A DNA stretch of 64,000 bases from Panagrolaimus kolymaensis (Eukaryota; Nematoda; Chromadorea; Rhabditida; Panagrolaimidae), in assembly GCA_028622995.1 (NCBI GenBank), contig JAJQJQ010000037.1, positions 2,232,001 through 2,296,000 on the forward strand, given 5' to 3'. The notes under the pieces were generated by a model. That model did not search any database and was not told the origin of the DNA. It saw nothing but the letters and a program-made list of their open reading frames with translations. The first letter of the stretch is position 1, and every line of letters begins with the position of its first letter. The position numbers were made by a program, and so were the translations under genes. Below, piece by piece: positions 48,126-58,500 of this stretch.

Positions 48126-51100
48126 ATGATGTCTGATAGTAGTAGTTTTTCTGCTGCTGTTGGAGAGAGTGATGTTAACGGCCTTCGGGCACCTCGCAAC
48201 CCTCGGGTTGAAATCGTTTTTGAGAATGATGAGCCAATGGAAGTTGATGCTGAAGTTGGAAATGTAAATGAGCCTATTTTATTAGGTGCAATGATTGATG
48301 TTAATATCATCGAAACTCAGGAACTTATTCCCAATGAAGAAGTTCAACTTGCAGCAGCGGCTCAAGAAACCTGGGCTGAATATTGTCGTCGAATGAAAAT
48401 AAGAGTGGGAGATAAAAAACGCAGAATGAGGTGGCAGCGGCAACGCCAAACCGATGAGGAAAAACTTGCTGAGCTTGAAAGATCTCGAGCAAGAAGAAGA
48501 GAATTGAGGCAACAGGAAACTGCTGCAGATCGTGAACGAAGATTAACAGAGGCTCGTGAGTTGAGACGAATGGCAGTTGAAAACGAAAACGATGAACGTC
48601 GTGAAGCTCGTTTAGAAGCTGATCGTTTGCTTCATGTGAATATGAGAGATAATGAAACAGATGAGCAACGACAAGCACGTTTGGAAGCTGATCGTTTGCT
48701 TCATGCAAATATGAGAGATAACGAAACAGATGAACAACGAGAAGCAAGATTGGAATCTCAGCGGGTTCTTCAAGCTTCATTACGTGGTGATGAAAATAAT
48801 GAACAAAGAGCTGAACGAAATGCGAATATGTTAAACGATTATCATGAGCGGCGAGAAAATCCACCAAATGAATTTCGAGCTGAAGATGGTGATACTGAAA
48901 TGTTTAGTTTAGGTGAAAGGAATGTTGAGTGTACGTTTTGTGGTGCATTACATTATTCATGTGAACCTCGAAGTTCTGAAGGAACTTATGATAGTTGTTG
49001 TAATTTGGGAAGAGTCAAAATTGATTTTGAACCAAATTTTCCAGAAGAATTGAAGAAGTTATTAAAGCGTGAAGAAGGAACCGATTGGCGGCCATTCCAT
49101 GAGAAGATTAACAAGTATAATACGAGTGTAAGCTTTGCTTATACTAAAGGTGAAATTCGTCAATTGCCTGGAGTGTTTCATTATCGAACTCATGGTGAAA
49201 TTATGCATGTGTTACCTCGATATACGGATCCATTGCCTGGACAACGGCCAGCTTTTGGACAGCTATGGATCATTGAAACAAATGATGCAATTGAATATCG
49301 CTGTCAAGCTCCTTTTGCTGCAGATTGTGAACAACGAATTTTTGAGTTTTTGCACAATTTATTAGCTAACGCTAATCAATATGCACAAATTTATCGCATG
49401 CTTCATGAAATTGAAGATGAAGAAAGATTGTTAGCGGAAGCAGAAGGACGTATACCAAAAGTATGCAAAATTCTCTTCAAAAAAACTACGAATAATACGA
49501 GTGATGTTTATGCATTGCCAACAGTTTCGAATGAAGTTGCAGGAATTTATATTTGTGACGAAAATGGAGACATTCCTTGGAATGATATTCAAGTTCAACG
49601 CAAACGTTATTCTGATAATGAACCAATTATGGCTGAAAGAATTTCACGTTATTCGAAACACATGGAACCGTTAACGTTCGTGTTGTTTAATCCTCTTGGT
49701 ACTGGAGATTTTTGGCATTATGAAAGGCCAAAAAATCCATACTCTAACGAAGGTGGAAGGTTAACACCTTTACAGTATTTTTTGTATAAGCTGGCTCATC
49801 GACCAGAAAATGATGATGAACCATTTAATCCCATTCTTCATGGAGGCAAATTGTTAAGCAAATATTTAGTTTGGTCATTTTCCATTGTGGATAATGAAAG
49901 AATGAAGTTTTTGAGAAACAATCAAAGGAAGTTTAGAGTTGATAGTTATACGGGTCTTTCAGACTATATTCGAAATGTTGCGGAAGATAATAATGCTTTA
50001 CCAGGAAAAAAGATTATTCTTCCATCAAGTTATACGATGGGACCTCGCAGTCAAGCTGAGTTTATGCATGATGCTATGGCGATGGCTCAAAAACATGGAA
50101 AGCCTAATTTGTTTATTACGAAGACGTGTAATCCCGATCACCCGGATATTACAAATGAGTTGTTTGAGAATCAAAAAGCTTTTGATCGACCTGATGTTGT
50201 TGATATGGCGTTTAATTATCATGTTAAACAATTTGTAAAAGAAATGAAGAGTGGAATTTTTGGCAAAGTAAAGGCTTTCCTTTATGTTGTTGAATTCCAA
50301 AAGCGTGGTTTACCGCATATTCATAGTTTGTGGTGGCTTGAAGAAGGTTGGAGTGATCCCAACAAAATTGATCGCTTCATTTCTGCTGAAATTCCAGATG
50401 AAATTGAAGATAAAGAACTATATGATTTAGTGGTGAAGAATTTGTTACATCGGCCATGTGGCGAATATGATCCTAATGCAATGTGTATGCAGGATGGTAG
50501 ATGTAAGAGGCACTTTCCACGTGCATTTTGTGATGAGACAAGTTTGGATGAAAATAATTATCCAACTTATCGACGACGAAATGATGGAAGAATTGCAACT
50601 ATTAATTTTAAAGGTCGACCTTTTACGGTTGACAATCGTTCCGTTGTTCCATACAATGCATATTTGCTTAAACGTTTTCGATGTCATATCAACGTTGAAG
50701 TTGTTCATAGTTTGGGAACAGTGAATTATTTATTCAAATATCTTTTCAAAGGTCCGAGTAGGATTAATATTGAAATCAGCAATGGACAAGTTGATTATGA
50801 TGAGATTCAATGTTTTTTGGATGCACGTTATTTATGCGCTCATGAAGCATGTTGGAGACTTTATAAGTTTGACATGCATTTTTCGAGTGAAAGCGTTGAA
50901 CGTTTGCAGGTTCATTTACCTGAACAACAAACGATCACGTTGGCTGAAGATCCTTCATTGGATGAAATGATTTCTGCGCAAATGAAAAAATCTAAATTAT
51001 TAGCATTTTTTGATTTGAATGAAAAGTTTCCTGTTGGAAATAATCGCAATCTTACGTATGTTGAGCTTTGTCACCATTTCACATGGGATGCAAAGAAAAA

Positions 51101-53327
51101 TGAGTGGCATCCTCGATGTAAAATTTCGAAGCCTAAATGTCCAAGGATGTATGCCGTTAATCCGAAAAACACTGAATTGTTTTATCTTCGCAAATTGTTA
51201 ACGATTGTTATTGGACCTCAAAGTTTTGAAGATTTACGTCGTGATCCATATGATCGTGAAAGAGTTTATGATACTTTTCGTGAAGCATGTGTAGCTCGAG
51301 GATTAGTTGAATCTGATCAAATTTTTTATGATGCATTAGAAGAAGGCACATATCATAATATGCCACGAGAACTTCGTCGACTTTTTGCTCGAATTGTAGC
51401 ACATTGTGATGTGGAAGCGCCTTTGTGGTTATGGAACCAATTTCGACATCAATTGACTGCGGATCTTCTTCGAAGTCACCACGGTGATATGGACCTTGCT
51501 GAACATTTGGCTTGGAGACAAACGTTGAGGTTGATTATCAACATGGAACGTTCATTGGAAGATTATCCAATTCTTCAAATGATTGCAGAGATTGTTGGAA
51601 TCGAAGAAGAAACTATCGATATTGCAGTTCATCGAGTTCGTGGTGATGAAATGAGGGGAAATTTGAATCCCGAACAAGCTCAAGCGTTTGAGGCAATTAT
51701 GGGTAGAGTTAATACGCCTGATAATTCTGCTGCCTGTTTCTATGTTGATGGACCAGGTGGATCAGGAAAGACATATCTTTTCAATTGCATTATTTCTAAT
51801 TTGATTGCTTCTGGCAATACAGTTATCGTTATGTCATGGAGTGGCATTGCAGCTTCATTGTATGAAATGGGACGAACAGTTCACAACGTTTTTAAGCTTG
51901 ATTTTCCGTTCACTGATGAAAGCAGTTCAGGTGTAACTTCTCGAGATGCACTTGGAGAAGCGATAAAGAAAACCAAAGTATTCATTTGGGATGAAACTCC
52001 TATGGCTCCTCGTCGAGCATTAGAAGCAATTGATGAAAAACTACGTGAAATTATGAATAACGATCTTCCTTTTGGTGGAAAAGTTATTATTTGTGGTGGA
52101 GATTTTCGCCAATTAGGACCAGTGGTCATCAATGGAACTCGCAATGATGTGGTTCGAACAAGCGTTAAATCGAGTCCACTTTGGATGCATTTTTCTTCTA
52201 ACCAATTTCGTTTGTTTAGAAATGAAAGAGCTGATGATAGTGGTGATGGCTTTGCAGAAGCAATTTTAGCTATTGGTAATGGAAGTTCCAATGGACCTAA
52301 TGGTAAAGTAAATCTGCCAGAAGAATGTATTGCTAATGGCGATTTAGTTGAACATGTTTTTCGAGATGCTATTGCTTCCGGCAATAATCATGATTTGATT
52401 AAACGAGCTATTCTTTCAACAACAAACTCAAAAGTTGATGAATACAATGAAAAGGTGATGGATTTACTTGATCCAAATACGGAAAAAGTTTATCATGCAG
52501 TTGATCGAGTTGAAGAGAATGCGATTGAATATTCTTCTGAACATTTTGAATCGTTGAAACCGGCCGGTTTTCCAGCATATCGTTTACGTCTTCGAGAAAA
52601 TACTGTAATTATGCTTATGCGTAATTTAAGTATTCGAGAAGGATTATGCAATGGTACGCGTTTGTTGGTTAAGAAACTTGAACGCAATTTAATTATTGCT
52701 GAAAGGTTGACTAATCGTTCAGATGATAGCGATAATTTGGTGATGATTCCAAGAATTACACTTTTGGATGATACGAGTGTTTTTAAAGTTTATCGTACAC
52801 AGTTTCCTGTGCGACCAGCGTTTGCGGTGACCATCAACAAATCACAAGGTCAAACATTCGATCAAATTGGAATTGATATTAGTGATGGTATCTTTACCCA
52901 TGGACATTTGTATGTTGCTGTATCTCGCACTCGTGCTTGGGACAGACTTCGTATTAAGGTACATCCTGATGATGTTAATTGCTCACGTAATATTGTTTAT
53001 GGTGAACTTTTAGAAGCTGATCCGGTTGCAGCAATGCAACCTGATGCGCCAACATATGCCGATTTGAATCCAAATTGGAATGCGAATGATGAGCAAATGG
53101 ATGTTGGTGAAGAACCACCAGCTCAAGAAGACGAATATGAGGACATTCGAGTTTTACCAAATGTTAATGAAGATTTATCAACAAATCATGAAGGTGAATT
53201 ATTTGATGAATGGAATGATCATTTCGATTTCAATGATGTGGATCCAGATTTGTATCCAAGTTGGAATCAAAATGTGCAAATGGATGTTGATCAACGACCA
53301 ACGAATGAAGGTGATGACGAAAGTTAA
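48126..53327 (+). CDS. Helitron Rep/helicase (RepHel), 1733 aa
   Basis: Rolling-circle transposase with an HUH endonuclease joined to a PIF1-family 5'-3' helicase; it nicks and unwinds donor DNA in the nucleus. The first in-frame ATG is 48126 (MMSDSSS); upstream codons lack an ATG. The N-terminus is Glu/Arg-rich with about three 24-residue repeats (RLEADRLLHxNMRDNETDEQ). A Cys cluster follows (CTFC...C...CC, about residue 270-300). The HUH motif is RGLPHIHSLWW (H731, H733) and the two-tyrosine motif is YLFKYLFKG (Y868, Y872). The helicase has Walker A DGPGGSGKT (K1215), Walker B IWDE (D1289-E1290), GGDFRQLGPV, and motif V/VI INKSQGQT ... YVAVSRTRAWDRL. The C-tail is acidic. No apurinic endonuclease domain is fused, so it is a canonical Helitron. 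No frame breaks or introns seen. Codons are much less AT-biased than neighbouring genes. Confidence 0.95.
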   Translation: MMSDSSSFSAAVGESDVNGLRAPRNPRVEIVFENDEPMEVDAEVGNVNEPILLGAMIDVNIIETQELIPNEEVQLAAAAQETWAEYCRRMKIRVGDKKRRMRWQRQRQTDEEKLAELERSRARRRELRQQETAADRERRLTEARELRRMAVENENDERREARLEADRLLHVNMRDNETDEQRQARLEADRLLHANMRDNETDEQREARLESQRVLQASLRGDENNEQRAERNANMLNDYHERRENPPNEFRAEDGDTEMFSLGERNVECTFCGALHYSCEPRSSEGTYDSCCNLGRVKIDFEPNFPEELKKLLKREEGTDWRPFHEKINKYNTSVSFAYTKGEIRQLPGVFHYRTHGEIMHVLPRYTDPLPGQRPAFGQLWIIETNDAIEYRCQAPFAADCEQRIFEFLHNLLANANQYAQIYRMLHEIEDEERLLAEAEGRIPKVCKILFKKTTNNTSDVYALPTVSNEVAGIYICDENGDIPWNDIQVQRKRYSDNEPIMAERISRYSKHMEPLTFVLFNPLGTGDFWHYERPKNPYSNEGGRLTPLQYFLYKLAHRPENDDEPFNPILHGGKLLSKYLVWSFSIVDNERMKFLRNNQRKFRVDSYTGLSDYIRNVAEDNNALPGKKIILPSSYTMGPRSQAEFMHDAMAMAQKHGKPNLFITKTCNPDHPDITNELFENQKAFDRPDVVDMAFNYHVKQFVKEMKSGIFGKVKAFLYVVEFQKRGLPHIHSLWWLEEGWSDPNKIDRFISAEIPDEIEDKELYDLVVKNLLHRPCGEYDPNAMCMQDGRCKRHFPRAFCDETSLDENNYPTYRRRNDGRIATINFKGRPFTVDNRSVVPYNAYLLKRFRCHINVEVVHSLGTVNYLFKYLFKGPSRINIEISNGQVDYDEIQCFLDARYLCAHEACWRLYKFDMHFSSESVERLQVHLPEQQTITLAEDPSLDEMISAQMKKSKLLAFFDLNEKFPVGNNRNLTYVELCHHFTWDAKKNEWHPRCKISKPKCPRMYAVNPKNTELFYLRKLLTIVIGPQSFEDLRRDPYDRERVYDTFREACVARGLVESDQIFYDALEEGTYHNMPRELRRLFARIVAHCDVEAPLWLWNQFRHQLTADLLRSHHGDMDLAEHLAWRQTLRLIINMERSLEDYPILQMIAEIVGIEEETIDIAVHRVRGDEMRGNLNPEQAQAFEAIMGRVNTPDNSAACFYVDGPGGSGKTYLFNCIISNLIASGNTVIVMSWSGIAASLYEMGRTVHNVFKLDFPFTDESSSGVTSRDALGEAIKKTKVFIWDETPMAPRRALEAIDEKLREIMNNDLPFGGKVIICGGDFRQLGPVVINGTRNDVVRTSVKSSPLWMHFSSNQFRLFRNERADDSGDGFAEAILAIGNGSSNGPNGKVNLPEECIANGDLVEHVFRDAIASGNNHDLIKRAILSTTNSKVDEYNEKVMDLLDPNTEKVYHAVDRVEENAIEYSSEHFESLKPAGFPAYRLRLRENTVIMLMRNLSIREGLCNGTRLLVKKLERNLIIAERLTNRSDDSDNLVMIPRITLLDDTSVFKVYRTQFPVRPAFAVTINKSQGQTFDQIGIDISDGIFTHGHLYVAVSRTRAWDRLRIKVHPDDVNCSRNIVYGELLEADPVAAMQPDAPTYADLNPNWNANDEQMDVGEEPPAQEDEYEDIRVLPNVNEDLSTNHEGELFDEWNDHFDFNDVDPDLYPSWNQNVQMDVDQRPTNEGDDES

Positions 53328-53343
53328 TCACATGAGTGGCATT

Positions 53344-53444
53344 AATGTCAACCTTGGGGTTTTTCATTGGTTTCCCGTAAAAAAACCTTTACTCTCTTAA
53401 ATGCTAAGAACCGTGACGTGGTAAGAGAGCTTAATGTTGACATT
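53344..53444. repeat. Nested inverted repeat just after the Helitron gene
   Basis: Outer arms AATGTCAAC (53344-53352) and GTTGACATT (53436-53444) enclose inner arms CTCTCTTA (53392-53399) and TAAGAGAG (53422-53429). Both are perfect. The structure begins 17 bases after the stop codon. It could be a transcript 3'-end or stability element, or part of a DNA-level signal. Confidence 0.75.
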
Positions 53445-53790
53445 TGATGTTCAACTAACAAATACTTGGCAATGATTTCGTATTATGTTTAAAGGTCATA
53501 ATGTGTTTTGTTTATCTTTGATATTGTGTTAAAAAAATTTGCTTAAACATTGAAATGATATTTTTTAAGAGAGATAAAGAAGGGAATTATTTTTTAAAGA
53601 TGGAAACAAGAAATTGAATTGCCAAATATGCAAATCTGATAATAATTTTGATAAAAATTAAATTTTTTGCGTGTTTGAAAAGGAAATTGGCAATGTTAAT
53701 TGTTATGGAATGTATGGCGATATAAGTATTGACTTATTTTTATATGTGTTTTTGTGATTGTAATTGTAAAATTGTTGAAATGTTAGTTGT

Positions 53791-53826
53791 GGGGACTGCC
53801 GTAGGCAGGCCCCTTCATATATCTTG
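53791..53826 (+). repeat. Helitron 3'-terminal hairpin and CTTG end
   Basis: GGGG-A-CTGCC-GTA-GGCAG-G-CCCC forms a 9-bp GC-rich stem with one A/G mismatch. It is followed by TTCATATAT and the terminal CTTG. Spacing is typical of Helitron 3' ends; the final tetranucleotide differs from consensus CTRR at its third base. Confidence 0.9.
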
Positions 53827-54697
53827 TTGATAACTAAAAGAAGAAAAAATAATAATTGTTAATTAAAAGGTTACTCAAATGAAATGAAAAAAAGCGCGAA
53901 TAAAAAATAAACGGAAAAAATATAAAACGTAGTTTTGAGTTTTTATTTGTGATAAACTGTTCCACAAAAAGGAAAGATTAACGGAACTAACTTTTTATCG
54001 GTAAATAATTTTAAGTTAAAAAAATATTGCTTTAAAAGAGGGGGCAAAAAAAACTATGGATGCCATTTCTTTTTTTTACAACATTGAAACAAACATTGAT
54101 GGCATTTTTTTGGCGGGCTTTTGATATATTTTTTTGTACGGTCGATGCACATGTCAACTGTTGGATTAATTTAAAAGGTCGCGCGCTTTCCACAAACAAA
54201 AAATGGATATTTTTCTTTGCGTAGTAAAAAAGACGACATCTGTTGCGTTTTTTTGATTATCGCATCTCTTTGGACATATAAGCCTTTGTTCGCTCACTCT
54301 AATTCGCGCAACAAAGAAAATGATATTTTTTTGTGTGAATTAAAAAAACAGACATCGGCTCTTGTTTTTTTTTTGTTGTCGCGTTTCTTTGGCAGAATGG
54401 GTAAACAATTGGTCAAAACCTTTTTCAGTTTAAACATATATTTTTTATTTATTTTCAATCCACCATTTTTCCCTGAATGTTAAAAAAGGAGAAAAATCAA
54501 ATAAAATTTAAAATGCACAATAAATCCGACAAAATTTTTTAAAAATAAATATTCATATAAAAAGAAAAATACAAATCGCAAAGCACAAGACAAGTAAATA
54601 TTTTAAAAAATAAATAAAACCATAGTTAAAAACTCAAAAAAAATTTTAGTGTTCATTTTCATCAAGATTAAATAAACATCGAAATGTATCCTTTAAT
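53827..54697 (-). promoter_or_regulatory. Displaced 5' region of copy D
   Basis: Read leftward, this ends in CTTCTTTTAG-TTATCA-A, followed by the Helitron. In copies A, B and C a TTTTAG acceptor likewise lies exactly 6 nt before the ATG, so this is the original trans-splice acceptor and upstream DNA of copy D. It contains the block CAACTGTTGGATTAATT ... GCGCGCTTTCCAC ... AGACGACAT (about 54155-54240) shared with the region upstream of copy B. An 88-codon plus-strand frame at 54217-54483 overlaps this block and is not supported as a gene. Confidence 0.75.
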
Positions 54698-55145
54698 TTA
54701 AAACTTTATTCTAAGTGAATATGATTCATTATCAAAGGTTTGAGCAATTTTTTGGATGCTTTCTTTATCAGCTTTTGGAAGATGAGATGCATAGATAATA
54801 TGAAATTCAGCATCTCTGTTTTTCTTAAATAAAATTTAAATTAAATTTTTTTTGTTAAGTATTTTAATTACATTTCCTTACTTCAACAAATTTTTTAAAA
54901 GTCTTAAGATCAAATGAAGATGGAATGCCATACAATAAAAAATAATTCAGATTTTTGAATATTGAATACTCAAGAAGTTTTTGGGCTGCGCCACTTATGT
55001 TCCAATTTTCTTTGTAGAAGAAGCTAAAATTAAACAAGGATAAGAAAAAGTTCTCATGGAAATTATATAGACCTAAAAAACTTCTTTAAAAACTTACATG
55101 CTGAACTCTTCAATATTTGGAAGTTCAGTAAAGAGAACACCCACA
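54698..55145 (-). pseudogene. Tandem-family copy F, 5'-truncated remnant
   Basis: Exon 3 (54698-54823, 41 codons plus TAA) and exon 2 (54882-55023, 47 complete codons) are intact and match copies A-D (AQKLLEYSIFKNL, SFDLKTFKKFVE). Of exon 1 only about 16 codons next to its donor remain (55098-55145; LFTELPNIEEF). Everything upstream is missing: no F-box-like block, no basic N-tail and no TTTTAG-ATG context. The GT-AG borders are preserved. Probably a pseudogene made by deletion or unequal exchange. It lies head-to-tail upstream of copy D's original promoter, as expected for a tandem array. Confidence 0.8.
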
Positions 55146-55555
55146 TAGAGAAAATAAAAAACAAAATATAAATAAATAAAGTTTTTGTCAATGAACAGGC
55201 ATTTTTTGGCTTTTTTTATACCCAAGCGAGTCGAAGCAAAGCAATTAACAGTTTTTTAAGTTGATTTTTAATGAAAGAAGGGGATTTAATTTGGCAAGCC
55301 GATAACAAAAAAAGAGATAAAAATGTAAGTCATTTTTTTGTTGATGTACATAAGTTTGCAACTCAAATAACAAAGAAGAGTAGTAAAAAATTTGACAAAT
55401 AAATTAAATTACAACTCTTGCAAATAAGTTCGTAAATATTTTATAAGTATTTTTTATTGGGTTTTATTTATAAAAATTACATACATATTTAAAAGTAAAG
55501 ATTATATGTATTCATTATCCTTAATCATTTTTCACCGAATAATTTATCACGTTGC
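55146..55555. other. Spacer between copy F remnant and CUB-like gene
   Basis: AT-rich with no supported gene. The break point of copy F lies at its left edge. Nothing else is recognisable. Confidence 0.45.
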
Positions 55556-58500
55556 TCATGGATTAAGTTCGATATAAGCCAAAAAACCCAAATCTGCGGT
55601 ATTACACCTTGGTCCTGGTAACCAAAATGTAATATGATCATCATAAAATATCATGGTTTGTCCAATATGAGTTATACTAAATTTTTTAAATTAAAATTGC
55701 ATTAAAGCAAGCTTCTATTAACGTTAAATAGCGAAAAAGCTTACTTATATTTAATAATATTTGATTCGACAGTTGGAGGCAATAAAGATAAATCATTTAA
55801 ATAATAATCAATTATTTCTACTTTAAATCCATCTTCTGTTGAAGAATAATAATCAGCTAATTGAATGCCATGGCCACATAGTTGACCAATAAAATTATTA
55901 TTATCACCATATCCAATGGATGAAACCAAAGATTTTTGGGTGCCAGTGAGGTTGGAATGGATAGTGTAATTATAAACATCAAAATCTATTTTGATTGAAG
56001 AACCCCTTGGAATTACAATGGAATAAATTCTTGTATCAAGCTTTATTTGTTCCCATTGGTTACTGGCTTTCAAACTTAAAAACAAAATTATGTAGCTTTA
56101 AAGTTTAAACAAATTTTAAAGAAAAAATTAACAAACTTATATTCAAAAATTAATTTTTATTATCATCATAACCTCCATAAACTTTAACGGTATCATTTTT
56201 AGCGCTAGTCCATGCGTTGGTAATCCATTGAGTACCCAAAAATATTGGATCAAGAACAGCGTAAATAGTACACGAACTAAAATTATTAGCTATTCCAACG
56301 ATAGATGGATATTTAGTTCCAAGGCGACCAAAATTATATATATTTCTCGTAAAAATACATCCATCCATGGCATCTAAAAATTATACTATATTTTCTGATT
56401 CAAATATATAAAAATGAATCAAACAACAAACAATTATATATTTTAAATACCATATATGTGAGTAATTGTATATTTCCATCATCGCTCACAACGGCAATCT
56501 TTTTACTTTTTGAATTACATTGATATTCATTAATTGAAGTAAGGCTAAATATGTTTGTTTTATTATATTATTCATATTTTTTGCATACTAATCTTACCAA
56601 TAACTTAAATCAATACGAATGGTTAAACTTTCATTTGTATAAAATTCGTAATAAGTTATTTCACTAGCAAAACCCGTATTAATTTCAATGGAAGCATTTG
56701 AATCAATCTAAAATCAATTAAAATATTTTTTTTTTTTTTTTCATTTCTTCACCCAAAAAAATATAAAAAATTAAATAGTCTAAAAGCTTACGAGTTCTGG
56801 TGATAATTCGATTAATATTAAATTCGTGCTATTTTTAAAATTGTTTGCATCAAAAAAGTAAATTGGATTCTCGATACTTAACGTTGTATTTTCAATTACA
56901 TTAGGTTCTAAAGAAATAATTTTTAATATATTCTATAAAAAATAAATTATTTTGTTTACCTGGGTAAGGAGTAATAGAGATTTCATAACCTCCTCTTGGC
57001 ACTGATGACGCAGATGTTATAGCTTGAATTATGTTATTATTGGATGGCGTAAGATAAGCGTGCTTATCGTTTGTTCCACCCATATTAGATACCACTGCAT
57101 TTTCTGAGTTTAATACGATTACATCGTTTGATATAACTTTAAAAATATCAAGGGCTTCAACAACATCATTCGAAAGTGAAAATTCAACTTTTAGCATTTT
57201 TAAATTTGGACAAAGCGACAATAATGGAACTATCTGAATTTTAGATATTATATATAAAATTTATTTTAAATTAAATTATATTATTTTTTTATAAAACCTT
57301 TTTTACCGTAAAATTACATTTTAAATCGCTACAATACGTTGCATCAGTTGTGCCAGAAGGAATAGGATTCAATAAAAGGTACCGGAAAACATTAAAGCAA
57401 AAAACAAAAACTTGAGTTGAAGCGCATTTACAATCTAAAAAATATTTGATACCTTGGATTGAAACTTTAAAGATGTAACATTTATGTGCTTTTCGAAATT
57501 CAAACGATGAAGGCGTCAGTATCTTCTCTCGAAGAAGAAAAATGAAAAATTACTATTCCGTTATACATTCACAATTTGGCAGAGATACTAATATGCTAAA
57601 CCAATTATAGCAGCCTTTCTGTTGCCAATGGCATTTAATTTTGAACCCTCTCAAGAAACTTACCATGTTTTATGAATTGAGTTGAAAACCCGGAATATTG
57701 AATACTTCCATCGGAAATAAATTCAAGTTCATAATGCTTTTTTGTGTTATTTTTATATGGTTTAAATATAATATCTTCATGAAATATATGTTCACCAAAT
57801 TCATCACTATATCTAATCACATCTACACCACTTTCAAAGCTGTTTATAATAATTAAGCCCATGATTTGAGTTCCAGGTAAAACATCAAAATTATAAAAAC
57901 ATTTTGAATTTTTTTGATATCCTTCTGTCCTATTTTTTGTGCCCCAAGATGTAATAGTTTTATAGTTATTGGAACTAACCAAACATGTCTCATTAATAAA
58001 TTCTGGATTATTTTTTACGATTGTTATATATGCTTTCATAATATTTATATGGTCAATGGCAGAGACATTGTTTTTAAAAAATAATATTCGTAAATGATTA
58101 TCGTTGTTATAATAAGCTTGATTGAGTTGAACAAAATTTTGGCTAAAATATATGGTTCATTTAATATTTCGTTAACACTTTAAAAAAAATGGTTTTAAAT
58201 TGTGATAAAACTTTTGGGCCCGACTGCTATCAATTTTACGTTAAAAAATTATTCAAAAAATTTGTGTACTATTCAATGTCAAAGATTTTACATAGTCGCT
58301 CTCAACCTAATCCTTCTAATGAGCTTCTAAGAAAAATAACAGCTTTTATATTGATAACTTTGATATTAGCAACATTTTATCACCATAATGTAAATGCTTT
58401 TTGATCTGAGACTAAAATTACCGTATCTCAAAAATTAATTATAGGCCAAAATGAACAACGAAATCATTTTTTTGAAGGAAAAATTGACCCTAGTGCGATA

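Larger units (their letters stand above)
47016..53826 (+). mobile_element. Autonomous Helitron, 6811 bp, complete
   Basis: The ends are fixed by comparison with the tandem-family paralogues. Left of the element the sequence is copy D's GGCCA; right of it, from 53827, TTGATAACTAAAAG continues as the 5' side of the same gene family. Insertion is between A and T without duplication. The 5' end is TCTACCCTTATAAATTG. The 3' end has hairpin GGGGACTGCC-GTA-GGCAGGCCCC at 53791-53813 followed 9 bases later by CTTG at 53823-53826. Inside is one open Rep/helicase gene with no stops. The element is a rolling-circle transposon and may be recently active. Confidence 0.93.

Noticed and set aside
53834..53837. 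CTAA as the Helitron 3' end (matches CTRR)
   Set aside because: Sequence from 53827 already matches the 5' region of the tandem gene family, including the TTTTAG acceptor six bases before ATG, so the element must end at CTTG (53826).
54217..54483. 88-codon plus-strand frame
   Set aside because: Lies across the conserved upstream block of copy D; the equivalent region of copy B has no such frame.
58189..58404. 71-codon plus-strand frame
   Set aside because: Lies within an intron of the CUB-like gene on the opposite strand and shows no family features.
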